A stretch of DNA of 64,000 nucleotides from Azolla caroliniana (taxonomy: Eukaryota; Polypodiophyta). Position numbers and translations under genes: made by a program. The notes under the pieces were generated by a model that was given only the letters and a program-made list of their open reading frames with translations, searched no databases and was not told the DNA's origin. The stretch lies in assembly GCA_043228905.1 (NCBI GenBank), contig JBHGNT010000017.1:15872001-15936000 (forward strand), written 5' to 3'. Positions 13,552 to 24,963 of the stretch are shown here, piece by piece. Each line of letters starts with the position of its first letter. Position 1 is the first letter of the stretch.

Positions 13552-13888
13552 TATATTCAATAAGTTTTGATCCGATGAATCATTGTATTTGACTTCATCA
13601 CATGTTCTATCCATACAGTATGTTGTTGTGTGCTAGAACATCGTCTCCCTTACATTTCTTGTAGATGAAGAGGAGAAAACTTGTTGGTTCAAATTGATGT
13701 CTCACATGGCAAAAGACCCATACTCAATAGGATGTGGAAGACACACCATTTTCTCATTTTTTTCTTATCTTGGGCCTCACAATTGTGTGCCTATGAGATA
13801 CATACTTCTCGGTAGAAAAACTTTATGGCATACCAGATTTCGTTTTCGTGGTTGTTTTTGTACCAAAAGGAGAAACAAAGTGCAGAAA

Positions 13889-13890
13889 AA

Positions 13891-13926
<36 letters not shown>

Positions 13927-13927
13927 A
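13889..13927 (+). repeat. (GT)n(GA)n microsatellite
   Basis: A GT run followed by about 9 GA units. Open frames on both strands through it (HTHT.., RERE..) are artefacts. Confidence 0.85.
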
Positions 13928-14784
13928 TGGTCAAAAAGCAATGCAAGCATGAAGGGAACATAATGCAATGTGTCATATTAGTGTTCTACCTTGGGAAAAG
14001 AAAACATTAGTGACGACGATGATCAACAAAACTTTCGCAATTCTACCAACATTTGAGTTAGTAACCTTTATGGGTAATTTTTTTGGATGCGAATTCTCTT
14101 TATTGATTGACCAAGTTTCCTTTTGATTCTCGAACAAATTTATAAGAGGTCATTAGAAAAATTATATATTTGTGTCAGTTGACGCCCCCCTTTAAAAATG
14201 TATCCAACCGAAGTAATCTTTTATTAAGTAAGGACATCGTTTTCCCCAACAATAGTAGGGAATATACAATGCTGAAGGGATTTTTTCTTTACAAATCAAA
14301 TAATTCTTCTCTCGATGCATGATATAATTGGGGAATACGAGATAATAGCACAAATTTATGGTGTGTGTGGTAGATTTGTTTATTACAAAATCAACGTTTT
14401 AGACATCTGAAGCATATGTTTTAGTGAATGATGAATCCACCTGAAACTAGTGAATCATCCGAGAGTTTTAGTGAAGGAGGAATAGGGAACACATATAAGG
14501 AGTGAATGATGGATCTACCCATAACACTATGTGTGTGTGGGAGGGAGGGAGGTTTAGTGGACAATGAAGCAAAAAGAAATTAATGCACGATGAATCCAAT
14601 AGAAACACACCACGTATATGAGAGAGAGGCTTAGAGAATAACAACCCCCAAGCATGCATATTGGTGAACCACGAATCCAATCAAAACACACTTTAGAGGA
14701 GGATGAGCCAAAGCCGATGTACATATTGGAGATAGATAGATGGACACCTTTTTTACGTCCACGAAAGATCAATTATGATCTATG

Positions 14785-14885
14785 AAACGGAGCCTAGCCC
14801 ATGGTGAGGTTTGAACCTGGGCCTTCTACATTTTATGACTTTTGATGCAATGGCATAAATCACCAAGCCAACAACCAAAGAGAGC
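14785..14885 (-). mobile_element. SINE-like tRNA-derived fragment
   Basis: Read on the minus strand, a Pol III A-box-like stretch (TGGCTTGGTGA) is followed about 54 nt later by a B box (GGTTCAAACC), then CTCACCATGGGCTAGGC. The B-box side matches 54760-54800 (GGTTCGATCC then CTCACCATGGGCAAGGC), so the two look like copies of one tRNA-derived SINE family. No clean poly(A) tail or TSD was found. Confidence 0.4.
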
Positions 14886-15149
14886 TATAGCAACCAATTG
14901 ATCAACATGCATGTTTCAGACAAGACACGACGCCGAAGAGCAACATTTTTATGTATGTTCAGACGAGACCATTGGTTCGTTCATTTCCCCTACCACCCAT
15001 CATCAATCATCAATAATGATGATGATCATCTTCTTTTCCAGAAGTGAGGAGAGGAGGGAACAAGCTCTTAAAAGAGGTTTTTTTTTTGGGAAGGGGCCTA
15101 ACTACTTACCATGGGCAATGCAATATATTCTTCTCAATCTACAACCTCT

Positions 15150-15153
<4 letters not shown>

Positions 15154-15198
<45 letters not shown>
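15154..15198 (+). repeat. (AC)n microsatellite
   Basis: About 22 AC units in the upstream region of the DUF1635 gene. Confidence 0.95.
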
Positions 15199-15199
<1 letters not shown>

Positions 15200-15282
15200 T
15201 GGTAAAAGGCAAAAGAGAGGTGGTTTAAGTGTGAAGGAGCCATTAAATGAAGGAAGGGTTATCTCTATCTATAAAGAGATGG

Positions 15283-15325
15283 ATAGATAGATAGATAGAG
15301 AGAGAGAGAGATTATATATACATAG

Positions 15326-15364
<39 letters not shown>
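15283..15364 (+). repeat. GATA / (GA)n and (TC)n inverted pair
   Basis: GATA units pass into (GA)n ending GATTA, then a short AT-rich spacer (TATATACATAG), then TAATC and (TC)18. The GA and TC arms are complementary, so the block can fold into a hairpin with an AT loop. Plant GA/CT tracts near start sites bind BPC-type GAGA factors; a role here is only inference. Confidence 0.85.
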
Positions 15365-15368
<4 letters not shown>

Positions 15369-15634
15369 TGTCATTGTCACCACAAAACAAAAGCACTACT
15401 ACTACCATGTTTATATGTACTCAAAGTCTACTACATACATACATTAGCTACTACTGATGCCATCACTTGAGAAAGAGAAAGAGAAAGAGCAGGAGAAAAC
15501 AGGAGGAAGGAGGAGGAGAAGGCAGTTAATAGCAGTTGGGATTGGTAGTTGGAACCTTTTGAGAGAGAGTCTAGAGAGAGAGTGCTCTGTTTCCTTTTGA
15601 CCTTTTTCTTTGCTTTATTGTGTGTGTGTGTATA

Positions 15635-15790
15635 TACATACATACATACATACATACATACATGTACATATGTATATACATATATGTACATACATACATC
15701 TACATATGTATATACATATACATACATACATACATACATACATACATACATACATACATACATACATACATACATACACATATATATAAT
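15635..15790 (+). repeat. (CATA)n tetranucleotide arrays
   Basis: Two CATA arrays (about 15637-15663 and 15720-15781) are separated by variant TACATATGTATA units. They lie 180-330 bp upstream of the DUF1635 start codon; a shorter array continues in its intron (about 16053-16110). The unit has no stop codon in any frame and so yields false MYVC/YIHT open frames. Confidence 0.95.
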
Positions 15791-15964
15791 AGATTATAGC
15801 ACAGAGACAGATACAATAAAAAGGGCTGCACTCTTTCTTTTTTACATGTTTCTCTTCTTCTTGCTCCTCCTTTCTTTTCCCTCTCTCTCTGTCTCTCTGT
15901 CTCTCTCTCACTTTCTTGTATTGATCCATTTTTGTTTCCTTTTCCCTCTTCCTTCTGTTTTCTG

Positions 15965-17094
15965 ATGGAAGGCTCCCTTGAGTCAATCTTCATGCACCCT
16001 CCATTCCACAATCCCATCATCACCACAGCCAACATTATAGAGGTAATAACAAATATACATACATACATACATATATATGTATATGTATATATGTATACAT
16101 ATATATATGTATCTATTGCACCTTACAGTGAATCTGCAATTTTTTCTTCAGTAAATTTGTTTTGTCATGAATCTATGGATAGATGTATGTATTTGCTTGC
16201 TTAATCTTTGTAGTTTTTTTTTTCCCTGTTTCTGCTTTTGTCTGCCCCAAATTTCCATGTCTTTCCTGTTTTTTGTTTTTTTTGTTTTGTATGCATTGAT
16301 GAAACCCTCTGGTTTTTTGTTTCTTTTGATCAAATTACCATGCTTTTTTCTCTTTGCTGTGAAATTTATACCATGTATGGATCAAAAGAAAATCCTTTTA
16401 TGCTTGTTTCTTTGATCGAATCGGCCCCCAGATGCCTTCATTTTGTATATTGATCGCGTGTCTTCCTTCTGTTCCTTTGTAGAGCAATGAGGACCTCCAA
16501 TTCAAGCTAATGTGTGCATCCATGGAGCTAGAGAAAGCCAAAGCAGAGGAGAAGCTCAGGGAAAGCAAGCTATGGGAGCTGCAGGAGCGTCTGGAGAAGA
16601 CGCGGAAGGAGCGAGACGAAGCTCGAGAAGAATGCCGGAAGCTACGAGAAAGCTTGGCGATGAACAGCAAGCCATTGCAGAGCAACAATAACAGCATGTA
16701 TGATTCACCACACAGCTTCATGATCTCTGAAGCTTCCATGGTTTCTTCACCTTCTTCTTTCACCCTCCTGCAAGAGCTAGAGGACCACCTGAACAGTGAT
16801 GATTTCAGCCCTCATTCCACCCCAAGCAAACCACTGCCCTCTCCCTTCCACACAAACGCCTCCTCAGAGCTCCAACAAGCTCTGGACCTGTTCTCTCAGA
16901 GTTGCAGCGAAAGCCCCGATTTAGAGGCCCTCTTCGCCGCAGAGAACAGCGAGGCGCCGTTCGATCTAGCGATCCTCGACCACAATCTGTGCTTCGGGAG
17001 CGGAGATCTAACACTAGAGCTAGAATCCAAGGAAGAGGAAGAACAGGTACAGGAAGAAGTAGTAGACATGCAGGTAGATGGCTATGGAGATGGA

Positions 17095-17129
<35 letters not shown>

Positions 17130-18264
17130 AGGAAGTGGCATTCAAGGAGTGAGGAGCTCTACTAAGCCTCCATCTAAACCTAGCAGGAGATCACTTTCAA
17201 GGCAATCTTCCTCCAATTCAAGCTCTGCCTCAGTTCAGATCTATCAGAGGCCTGCAAAGCCCATGAATTTGGAGCCAAGCCCCATGAATTTGGAGCCAAA
17301 ACCTGGCATGAATTTAGAGGTCACCACTGCAAACAACAGCAACAGCAGAAACCCTAATTTGGTAGTGGGACCCCTATCTCCTCCTCCTCCTCCTCCTCCT
17401 CTTCTGGCTAGTAATCCCATGCCTCTGCCGCCATGCCGGAACAATGCTTCCGGAAGCCTCCGGAACAATGATACCGCTAGTCTCCGGAACCATGCTTCTT
17501 CCGGAAACCTCCAGAACAATGATACTGGGAGTCTCCGCAACCATGCTTCTTCCGGAAGCCTCCAGAACAATGATACCAGGAGTCTCCGCAGCCATGCTTC
17601 TTCCGGAAGCCTCCGGAACAATGATAGCGGGGGGAGTCTCCGGAACAATGCTTCTTCCGGAAGCCTCCGGAAGGTGCACTTGCCGGAGCCCCCCGAGGCC
17701 GACCCGCGTGTCATGCTCAGCTCGCTCCCGGAGAGGGGGAAGCTCCTGCAAGCGGTGATGCAGGCGGGGCCGCTCCTTCAGACGCTCCTGCTCGCGGGGC
17801 CCCTCCCGCAATGGCGGCACCCGCCCCCCGCCCTAAGCTCCTTAGACATACCCCTAGTGCTCCCATACAACATTTCTTCATCACCATCACCATCTGGACC
17901 ATCATCTGGATCATCATCATCATCATCATCATCATCATCTTCTTCTTCTTCTTCATCATCATTGCTCGGATCGATACCTCTCTGTTATGCAGGTGCCTCC
18001 ATCGGCCCGAGCTCTCCGTCCCCGGCCATGGCCATGGCCGTGCCCCCCCGGAGGGCCGCCCCGAACCCCGACCCTTCCTCCCGGAACAAGAAGCTCCGCA
18101 AGCTCACCCCGTCCCCGTCCGCCCGGACAACAACACCAATGACCACCGCCACAATTCCCGGGTCCGGCTCCTGGACAACAACAACAACAACAATGACCGC
18201 GGCCACAATTCCTGTGCCCGAAGGACTCCTCCCCCGCCCGTCGCCCTCGTCCGCGGCCTATTAG
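15965..18264 (+). CDS. DUF1635 family protein (plant-specific), two exons
   Basis: The coding parts are exon 1 15965-16042 (26 codons, MEGSLESIF...) and exon 2 16483-18264, joined in frame across a GT-AG intron, giving 619 aa. The join adds SNEDLQFKL before the coiled coil, which shows that the Met at 16510 is internal. About residues 36-90 are a charged Glu/Lys/Arg coiled coil ending KERDEAREECRKL. About residues 425-490 hold the second conserved block (LPEPP, then LLQAVMQAGPLLQTLLLAGP, then PLPQWRHPPP). Both blocks are diagnostic of DUF1635 proteins, which have no established function. The middle has an acidic Glu run, a Pro run and a tandem Asn/Ser/Leu/Arg repeat; the tail has an 18-Ser run and Thr runs. 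The region 17690-18250 is much more GC-rich than its surroundings. The leader is packed with microsatellites. Confidence 0.88.
17434..17673 (+). repeat. In-frame coding tandem repeat in the DUF1635 protein
   Basis: A 39-60 nt unit (CCGGAAGCCTCCGGAACAATG-like, encoding SGSLRNNDT / SLRNHAS) repeats about six times in frame. All six frames stay largely open because the unit length is a multiple of three. Single-base differences between units show slippage or unequal exchange followed by divergence. Confidence 0.88.
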
Positions 18265-20790
18265 AGTTCCTTCCACAAAAAGAAGTAGATCTATCTAGGT
18301 ATAGTAGTAGTAGCCCTTTGTAGGAGGTCCACATAGTGTATTTTGCTTTTGTACTAGTTTGTAGTCAAATGTAGTAGAAGTGTTGGTGTTTTGTGAACCC
18401 TTAGGTAAGAAAAAAGAAACAACAACTAAGTGAGTGACCTATAGAGACCCGAAAAAAAAGCATGTATTTGTAGTCCCTTCTTCCACACCCCTCCTCTCTC
18501 CCCCCCCCCCCCCAAGGTGCCACATTCGTTTCACCTCGCCACCACCTATGTATCTTGCATCGTCTCTTTCTCTTTCTCTCCTTCGGCGGTGCTCTCGACC
18601 ATCTCCCCCGAGTCGCCCGATGATGAGTCCGAATGCAAGCCGCAACAACTCTCGCAGAGCAATCGGGACCCCCCCTGGCCCCAGAATTGTCTTGAGTTGT
18701 TTCGGGTTCCTTCTCGTCCGTTTATATCTCTTTTTGTTTTCTTGTTTTCTTGGTTGGGCTTGTTCTCCTTTGTTCCGTGTAAGAAGTAGGGCTTGGAGGT
18801 CTCTTACCCGTGGCGACATCTCTCGTCATGTGCTCGTTCGCAGCATGCAATTTCGAGACGCCCGGTGAGACGTGTAAAACACATCTTGTGCTCGTGTACA
18901 TTTGTCTAAGCTTTGTCATTGTTTCTTTTCTACTTCAATGTGATTTGATTGATGACTTTAAACTAAATAAATGGAGGTGCCATGCTTTATTTGTGTACAT
19001 TATTATCGAGAGATTTTATGGTTAGTGGTAATCTGGGACAATGACCTCGTGTTTGAACATGTATAATGTCTTTTGTTTGCTTGCAAAGGGGGTTTCATAT
19101 AGAGATCTAGCAATATGGTAGCCAATATAAAGAGCAATGGGCCATGTAGAGATATGACGTTACGAAAGATCATTTTGACACTCCCATGTGAAAACATCAC
19201 AATCGAACTTCCTTTTCTATTCATGAATTCCCATCAAAGTGTTTGTAAATTGTACTCCAATTTGCATTGAATTGTGTGGTGGTTCTAGGTTTGCTTAGAT
19301 GCCGATGTCTTAAAACCATAATCCGATCTCGGTTAAAATGAGAATTAATGCTTGGTAAGTACTCATCTCATTTTTAAGAAAGCGGTTAGAGGATTGGAGG
19401 TTTGAAACCCTTACTCCCAACTTCTAAGGCTTCTTCATAAAAGAGTACATATTGGGCCCAAGGGGTTTGTCAAAGGCCCCATGATGAACACGTTCAAAAG
19501 TCATAACCTTCACTTCCAACCCATTATCTCCCATGTTGTCTTGCAATTCCCAAAGTTGTCCTCCGATGGATTGAAACTTGTGAGAAACGTTCTTGAACAT
19601 TCTAGAGGGCCCCTCCTTGAATACCGTCAATATGTTAGACTATTATTGATTCCTTCCCTTCCATATAAAAACAAACTCTCTCAATTTCTTTGCGATCCCT
19701 CGAAATATGCAAGTAGTATTTGCTTTTGTGGTAAAGTTCTTGAATCAAGGAACACCAACTTTCCTTTTATTAGAAAAGAGTCAGGTAATTGGAATTCTAA
19801 TTTGTTATCCTTTGGCCTTCAAACTTATGTATTGAACTCACAAACAAAGACAAAAATTAAATGTTCCCTCGTTATAATGCATGGGCTCCATCCAAGCTCT
19901 TGTAATAAACCATTACCTAGAAATGAGGTCATTGTTTTAAAAGGGGATCAATGATCATGATGATGATACATCCCCTCTTTTGTGAATTGCAACTTGTACA
20001 TACCAAGGACAATGGAATTCTCCCTCCAAGACAAAGAAACCGACAGAGGAATTGTCATTAGGTTTGTCATTCCTACATATGTTTTGGAATGAATAACTTT
20101 TCATTGAATTTTTTTCGATGAGAGTTTGGCATTATTAGACGAGGCGATAACTCAAAAAGCTGTGAATCATGATCAGAATCTCCAATACCATTTCAAGGCG
20201 ATGCCCATTTCACGTCAAAGTTGAACATGCCCCTTTTGTAAGTGGAGAAATTAAGAACATGTCCCCTTGTCTTTTGTGCACTTAAACTCGGATTCTTCTC
20301 GACCCCCATACATGATTGCAGATATCCTTTTTCCATGGAGACATAATGCCTTGCCCTTGCTTAAACTTTGAACCATGAATAACTCTTCCGTGCATGACTC
20401 TAAGCTCCATTGTTGGGTACATATGTAGAGGGTGGTGATTCTATTGCAACCTTATACACTTGAGGCACAATATGCACAAATATCTTGCAATTGCATCATT
20501 TATTATGTGTAGCAACTACTTCTAGTTCAGAGAAAATGTAAAATAAATGAAAAGTTTGGATGCACTCAATTGATACATCAACATATTAGGGCTAGAAGGA
20601 ACTTCACACCCATTCGAAGGACACATGGCAATCACATTACTTGTGATATATATATTTATTTATGATCACCAATATTATGCAAAATGCAATGTTTTTTTTA
20701 TTTAAAGAAGATATCCTGTCATTAGTGTAACAATTTTTACAAGATTTTCAATTCTATGTGATCGGTGGGGGAAACAACCATTTCGGAGGT
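18265..20790. other. 3' flank of DUF1635 gene and intergenic DNA
   Basis: The first few hundred bases are probable 3' UTR, with a poly-C tract at 18500-18513. The open frame at 19481-19954 (157 codons) has no recognisable domain and I do not call it. Nothing else is supported. Confidence 0.4.
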
Positions 20791-20798
20791 TGAAAATG

Positions 20799-21179
20799 TC
20801 AATAAGGAGTATCACAATTGGCTGTCATGAATGGAGTAGCTTTCCATATAGTGATAAACTCATGTCGTTGAGCAATTTTAACATCAGAATCTCCAACAAT
20901 ACCATCCCATTGTCCCTTCAAAGTATGAACTATGTCTAACCAAATATTTGAAACCAATTCAACCGGTGGTGTTTTAACCTGATGGAAAATGAGAGAGCAG
21001 CACCCAACCTTCCAAATGTGATATATAGTGGTACTACTCAATATCTCCCATATTGGTTGAACTTCCTTTCGTATTCCTGTAAATTGTAATGACAACAATG
21101 GTAATGTATGAACACTTCCAAATTTAGTGTAAAATCCATGGTCCATAGATTCAGTGTCATAATGAAATGCAAAATGCAA
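20799..21179 (-). pseudogene. Possible relic of a LINE C-terminal region
   Basis: The minus-strand frame has TTIYHIWKVGCCSLIFHQ followed by an Asp-Ile-x(3)-L-x-GQWDG-like stretch and FITIWKA. This layout resembles the region after the zf-RVT knuckle in plant LINE polyproteins (TTLYHIWKER...LF, then ...FI-W). It is only 126 codons long, with no knuckle or reverse-transcriptase core nearby. Identification is by pattern memory and remains uncertain. Confidence 0.35.
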
Positions 21180-22260
21180 TGTTAAGTATTTTCTATTATA
21201 TCAATGTATATGCTTTTTGATATGCAGGGATATGATGATTCACCATGCATTCTGCAAACTAAGTTTATCATGTAGGCAATTTTCATGAATGTCACTTGAT
21301 GGTTTTTCAACTATAGAGCAATGGAAGGAGATGTTGTGTAACTCCAAGATAGATAGATTGATATCTATAAACTTTATAATCGTCCCTAGAGGTCAAATAT
21401 GTCTTATGGTATTGAGCATCATGTCATTTCATTATCAAACTATTTACATGATTTAGTCCCATTCTTTATGAGTCCCTATTGTTCAAGGACCCTCCCTCCT
21501 AGTATATAATTCCATTTTCTGATACATCCTTAAGGTTACATTTCTTTTGTCATCGTATGCTTTGCGACGAGCATTTTTTGTGTGTGAGAGGATACTATAA
21601 TCTTACACTAAGCATTGTGTACCTTTAAGGTAGATCCACCTATTTTCAAGGATGAACCTTCTCCTTGTGAATGAGCCTTTCTCTCAAGCAAACCACACCT
21701 TTGTTTCTCAATTCTATGCACACCATATACATTCACGCCCTGTATGTCATAGTGTGCATTAAAGAACTTTCCATTGGCATTTACAAGTTGTGATGTAGAT
21801 GTCTCCTTATTCTCCTTTGGGATCCCACAAATAAAAAATTTCTTGGATTGTTCTCTCAATTTGTGCACATTTATATTTTCCACATTCTTTTGTTGTTCCA
21901 TAACTTGCATAATTGAGGGATTAGTGTCGTGATGTGGCATATGCCAAGGGAAGAAATAGGAATCAGCAACGGTTCGGTTTAGGTTTAGCCGGTTTGGTTT
22001 AGGAAACCCGTTAAGCCTGGTGTCGATTCGAATGGGGGTTTCCAAACCTGAACCGAACCAGTTTTTAAACTGTTTTAGGCTAACCGGTTAAGCCTAAACC
22101 GGTTTAGCCAAGCCGATTAAGCCTTAACCAGCTTGATAACCTAGTAAATGAGCAATCCCAAATCAAGCTCAAACCGGTTAAGGAAGTGTTGAGATATCAA
22201 GCTCAACTATAGTTAGTTAGTTAGTCAACCACTTAACTTAGTAGTTACCTAGATAGAATC

Positions 22261-22687
22261 TGTCAGAACCAAGATAGAAGATAGAGTGACAGAAGAAAGA
22301 TATAAAGAGATCACAAGAAGAGAGGAATGAAATGATAAGAGAAGAAGGAATGTATTAAAGTAGAATGAGAATGGATACAAGATAGGCGATGAGAGATTAA
22401 GACTGGTGTCGATTCGAATTGATTTGAGAATACATGTATGCCCTTATTTATAGGTTCCTATAGAATAACCTAGAGATTTCTATAATGTTCTAGACCTAGA
22501 ATGTTCTAGGATATTCTAGAATGTTCTAGAATGTTCCAAGTATTTACAATAATCAGTGTATTACAAGAAGTAGCTTTTATCATCTCATATGATCATAGGT
22601 AATCTTAATGGTTGGGTTCTTGATTATGTATTACAAGGTCTTGGGTTCAAGCCCAGGTGAAGCCATGATGTTTATGTATTCATGACA
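22261..22687 (-). repeat. 3' LTR of the Gypsy element
   Basis: The LTR is 427 bp, bounded on the minus strand by TGTCATGAATAC and TTCTGACA. It contains a dense run of TTCTAGAA-type motifs near 22490-22545 and a tRNA-B-box-like GGTTCAAGCCC near 22643. Its inner neighbour is a polypurine tract, which confirms orientation. Part of it (about 22411-22687) matches 24396-24624 in the same orientation. Confidence 0.85.
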
Positions 22688-22699
22688 TTATCTCCCCTT

Positions 22700-23470
22700 C
22701 AAGAACGACAAGTGGAGGTCATCATTAACATCAGTTTGTTTGGATAGTAGCGATGGAAGTTGTCGACAACAGCTTGAGCATTAGAAACATTATTGACGGG
22801 TTCCCAAGTGCGATCACTCGGAGGATAGCTTACCCAATCAACTAGATAATAGAGCTTATTACGCACAATATTAGAATCAAGAATAGCAACTACTTCATAT
22901 TCGGGGTCGTCAGCAAGTTGGACAGGGGGTGGAGGTGGCACGACTCGATTAGGAATGGAAGAGGTGTGACAAGGTTCCAAAAGAGAGCTATGAAAGATTG
23001 GGTGAATCCATATGTGTGCTGGAAGGTTAAGACGAAAGGTTGCATCATTAATCCGCGCCGTGATGAGAAAGAACCTAAGTGTTGATAATCGAGTTTCTCA
23101 CAGGGTCGGGTAGTCTTGATGTGACGACGAAGCAACCATACTTGGTCACCAACCTTAAAAGGAGACTTAAGACGATGATGATCTGCATTAGTCTTATGTT
23201 GTGCTTGAGCTGTCTGAAGATGTGAAGATAAAGCTAACTGGATCTGGTGTAGTCGATGAAGTTGATGCTCAGCACTAGGGTTTCGTGCGACCTCAGGAAG
23301 ATCTAGGATGGTTGCCGGTGTAGGCAAAGAAAGGTGTAACCTTGGTAGAAGAGTGTACCGTGTTATTGTATGCAAACTCAACAATATGTAAAATATTACT
23401 CCAATCATCTTGTTGATAACTGATGAAGCAACGAAGATATTGCTCGAGTGTTAAATATGAGACAAGCTCA
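22700..23470 (-). pseudogene. Gypsy integrase C-terminal part and chromodomain
   Basis: From 23470 downward on the minus strand the frames encode the end of the integrase core ([22 protein letters not shown]), the linker (FKVGDQVWLLRRHIKTTRP, KLDYQHLG) and then a chromodomain (EYEVVAILDSNIVRNKLYYL, VDWVSYPPSDRTWEP). Frame changes separate these blocks, so the gene is broken. A chromodomain after integrase defines the chromovirus branch of Gypsy elements and is thought to guide insertion into heterochromatin. Confidence 0.9.
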
Positions 23471-23476
23471 GTGGGC

Positions 23477-24300
23477 ACAATTTCTAACTCGTCTTGATTT
23501 CAAGATCATTTTGCGCCCCGGGAAACAACAAGGGAAAGCAGATGCTCTGTCTCGATGATCATATCTCACACTTCGGTATGGAGATCCGACCTTGAACAAT
23601 CAAAAACAAATTCTCCTAGGACTATCAAAGCTACAAGCAACAATAGTTTATGCCACGCCGCTTGAATCAAGCCTTGTGGATACTATTTGGCAATGACTTC
23701 ACTCTGATGATTTCGCTAAGGATGTCTTCGCCCACATTAGTCCAAGCCATGCATCTTGCTCTACATTGCAAGGGTAATCCCAACACTATTAGGAATTGAA
23801 ATGGCAAGATGGATCACCCCACCTTTAAGTATTGGAGCATTGTCATGATGCCCCTATGGCTGGACATTTTGGTATTGCCAAGACAATGGAGTTGGTGAAG
23901 CGCTCGTTTTGGTGGCCTCATTTGCAAAACTTTGTCGAAGATTATGTTCGTACATGTGACATCTGTTGTCGAGCCAAAATACCCAGGCATCATCCTTATG
24001 GCTTGTTACAACCATTACCGCCTCAACTAAGCCTTGGCAGTCTATTTCTATGGATTTCATTAGGGATCTACCACCTTCAAAAGGATTTGATACTATTTTA
24101 ATAGTAGTTGATTGATTTACCAAGATGGCGCATTTTTTACCATGTGTAAAGAGCATCAATAGTCGGGAAACCGCAGATCTCATTATGTGTGAAGTGTTTT
24201 GACATCATGGTCTTCCAGAAAATATAATTAGCGATTGTGGTCCTCAATTTGTCTCTCACTTTTGGAAGCACCTATGGGCAAGCCTCAAAATTTCCTGCAA
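23477..24300 (+). pseudogene. Inverted Gypsy RNase H end and integrase N-terminal part
   Basis: The plus strand reads [20 protein letters not shown], the usual end of Gypsy RNase H, then after a stop and frame changes the integrase zinc region (HDAPMAGHFGIAKTMELVKR, then CDICCRAKI) and the start of the catalytic core (VDRFTKMAHFLP, HGLPENIISDCGPQFVSHFW). This belongs upstream of the 22700-23470 block in a normal element but lies on the opposite strand. Stops and frameshifts make it inactive. Confidence 0.88.
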
Positions 24301-24310
24301 ACTCTCTTCG

Positions 24311-24624
24311 GCTACTTTAATACATTCATTCTTCTCTTATCATTTCATTCCTCTCTTCTTGTGATCTCTATCTTCTATCTTGGTTCTGACAGTTTGATTC
24401 GAATTGATTTGAGAATACATGTATGCCCCTATTTATAGATTCCTATAGAATAGCCTAGAGATTTCTATAATGTTCTAGACCTAGAATATTCTAAGATGTT
24501 CTAGAATGTTCTAGAGTATTTACAATAATCAATGTATTACAATAATGGTTGGGTTCTTGATTATGTATTACAAGGTTTTGGGTTCAAGCTCAGGTGAGGC
24601 CATGATGTTTATGTATTCATAACA
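24311..24624. repeat. Rearranged second LTR of the Gypsy element
   Basis: 24311-24391 is an LTR 3' end in plus orientation, ending TTGGTTCTGACA. Immediately after, 24396-24624 is the 5' two-thirds of the LTR in minus orientation. Two LTR parts in opposite orientation meet at 24391/24392. Relative to the intact LTR the plus part lacks about 20 bp between two CTCT words. Confidence 0.8.
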
Positions 24625-24793
24625 AAATCTAGTTAGAAGTGTTGACAAATAGGCCCACTTGTACTTAAGTGGGATATTCTAGATCCTCCACGCACATGAG
24701 ATCTATATATACCTCATTGTAGGTATTTTCTGTTTAACTTAATCACATAATTAGGTACTAATTAACTCTTGCTTAAGTACCTAATTCTTAACA

Positions 24794-24806
24794 TGGTATC
24801 AGAGCG
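24794..24806 (+). other. Copia primer binding site (initiator tRNA-Met)
   Basis: TGGTATCAGAGC directly follows the LTR end. It is the standard plant Copia primer binding site, complementary to the 3' end of initiator tRNA-Met. Confidence 0.92.
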
Positions 24807-24963
24807 TGTGGTTCAGAAAATCCACTAAGCCTACCTGACTCCGTGATTGTGTGTTCGAGACGCCGACGACAAAATCCGGCTATCGGCTACCGTAGTGCCG
24901 CTACATAGCATGTGTACGTGATCGAAGGAAGAAAAGAAAAAGAAGAGAAGACACTACATCAAA

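Larger units (their letters stand above)
22261..24624 (-). mobile_element. Ty3/Gypsy chromovirus-type element, deleted and internally inverted
   Basis: This element is inserted in the Copia 5' LTR with the 5-bp TSD GAATC (22256-22260) / AAATC (24625-24629, one mismatch). On the minus strand it begins TGTTATGAATAC (24624) and ends CTTGGTTCTGACA (22261). The minus-strand part at the left holds the integrase C-terminus, a chromodomain, a polypurine tract (GAAGGGGAGATAA) and the 427-bp 3' LTR. The middle part (about 23477-24391) reads on the plus strand, so it is inverted. Gag, protease and most of the reverse transcriptase are absent. Confidence 0.85.
22187..24793 (+). repeat. 5' LTR of the Copia element, interrupted
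   Basis: The LTR comprises 22187-22260 and 24630-24793, separated by the 2.36-kb Gypsy insertion. Compared with the 3' LTR it lacks a block after GATCCTCCAC and another after the CATTGTAG stretch. It ends TTCTTAACA at 24793, directly followed by the primer binding site. Confidence 0.88.

Noticed and set aside
13777-14010. Four overlapping frames on both strands near the GT/GA run
   Set aside because: They are created by the dinucleotide repeats.
17244-17820. Minus-strand frames of 148-156 codons opposite the DUF1635 exon
   Set aside because: They are shadows of an in-frame coding repeat with GC-rich codons; the plus strand has the conserved DUF1635 blocks.
19481-19954. 157-codon plus-strand open frame
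   Set aside because: No recognisable domain, signal or family; its length is possible by chance in 64 kb.
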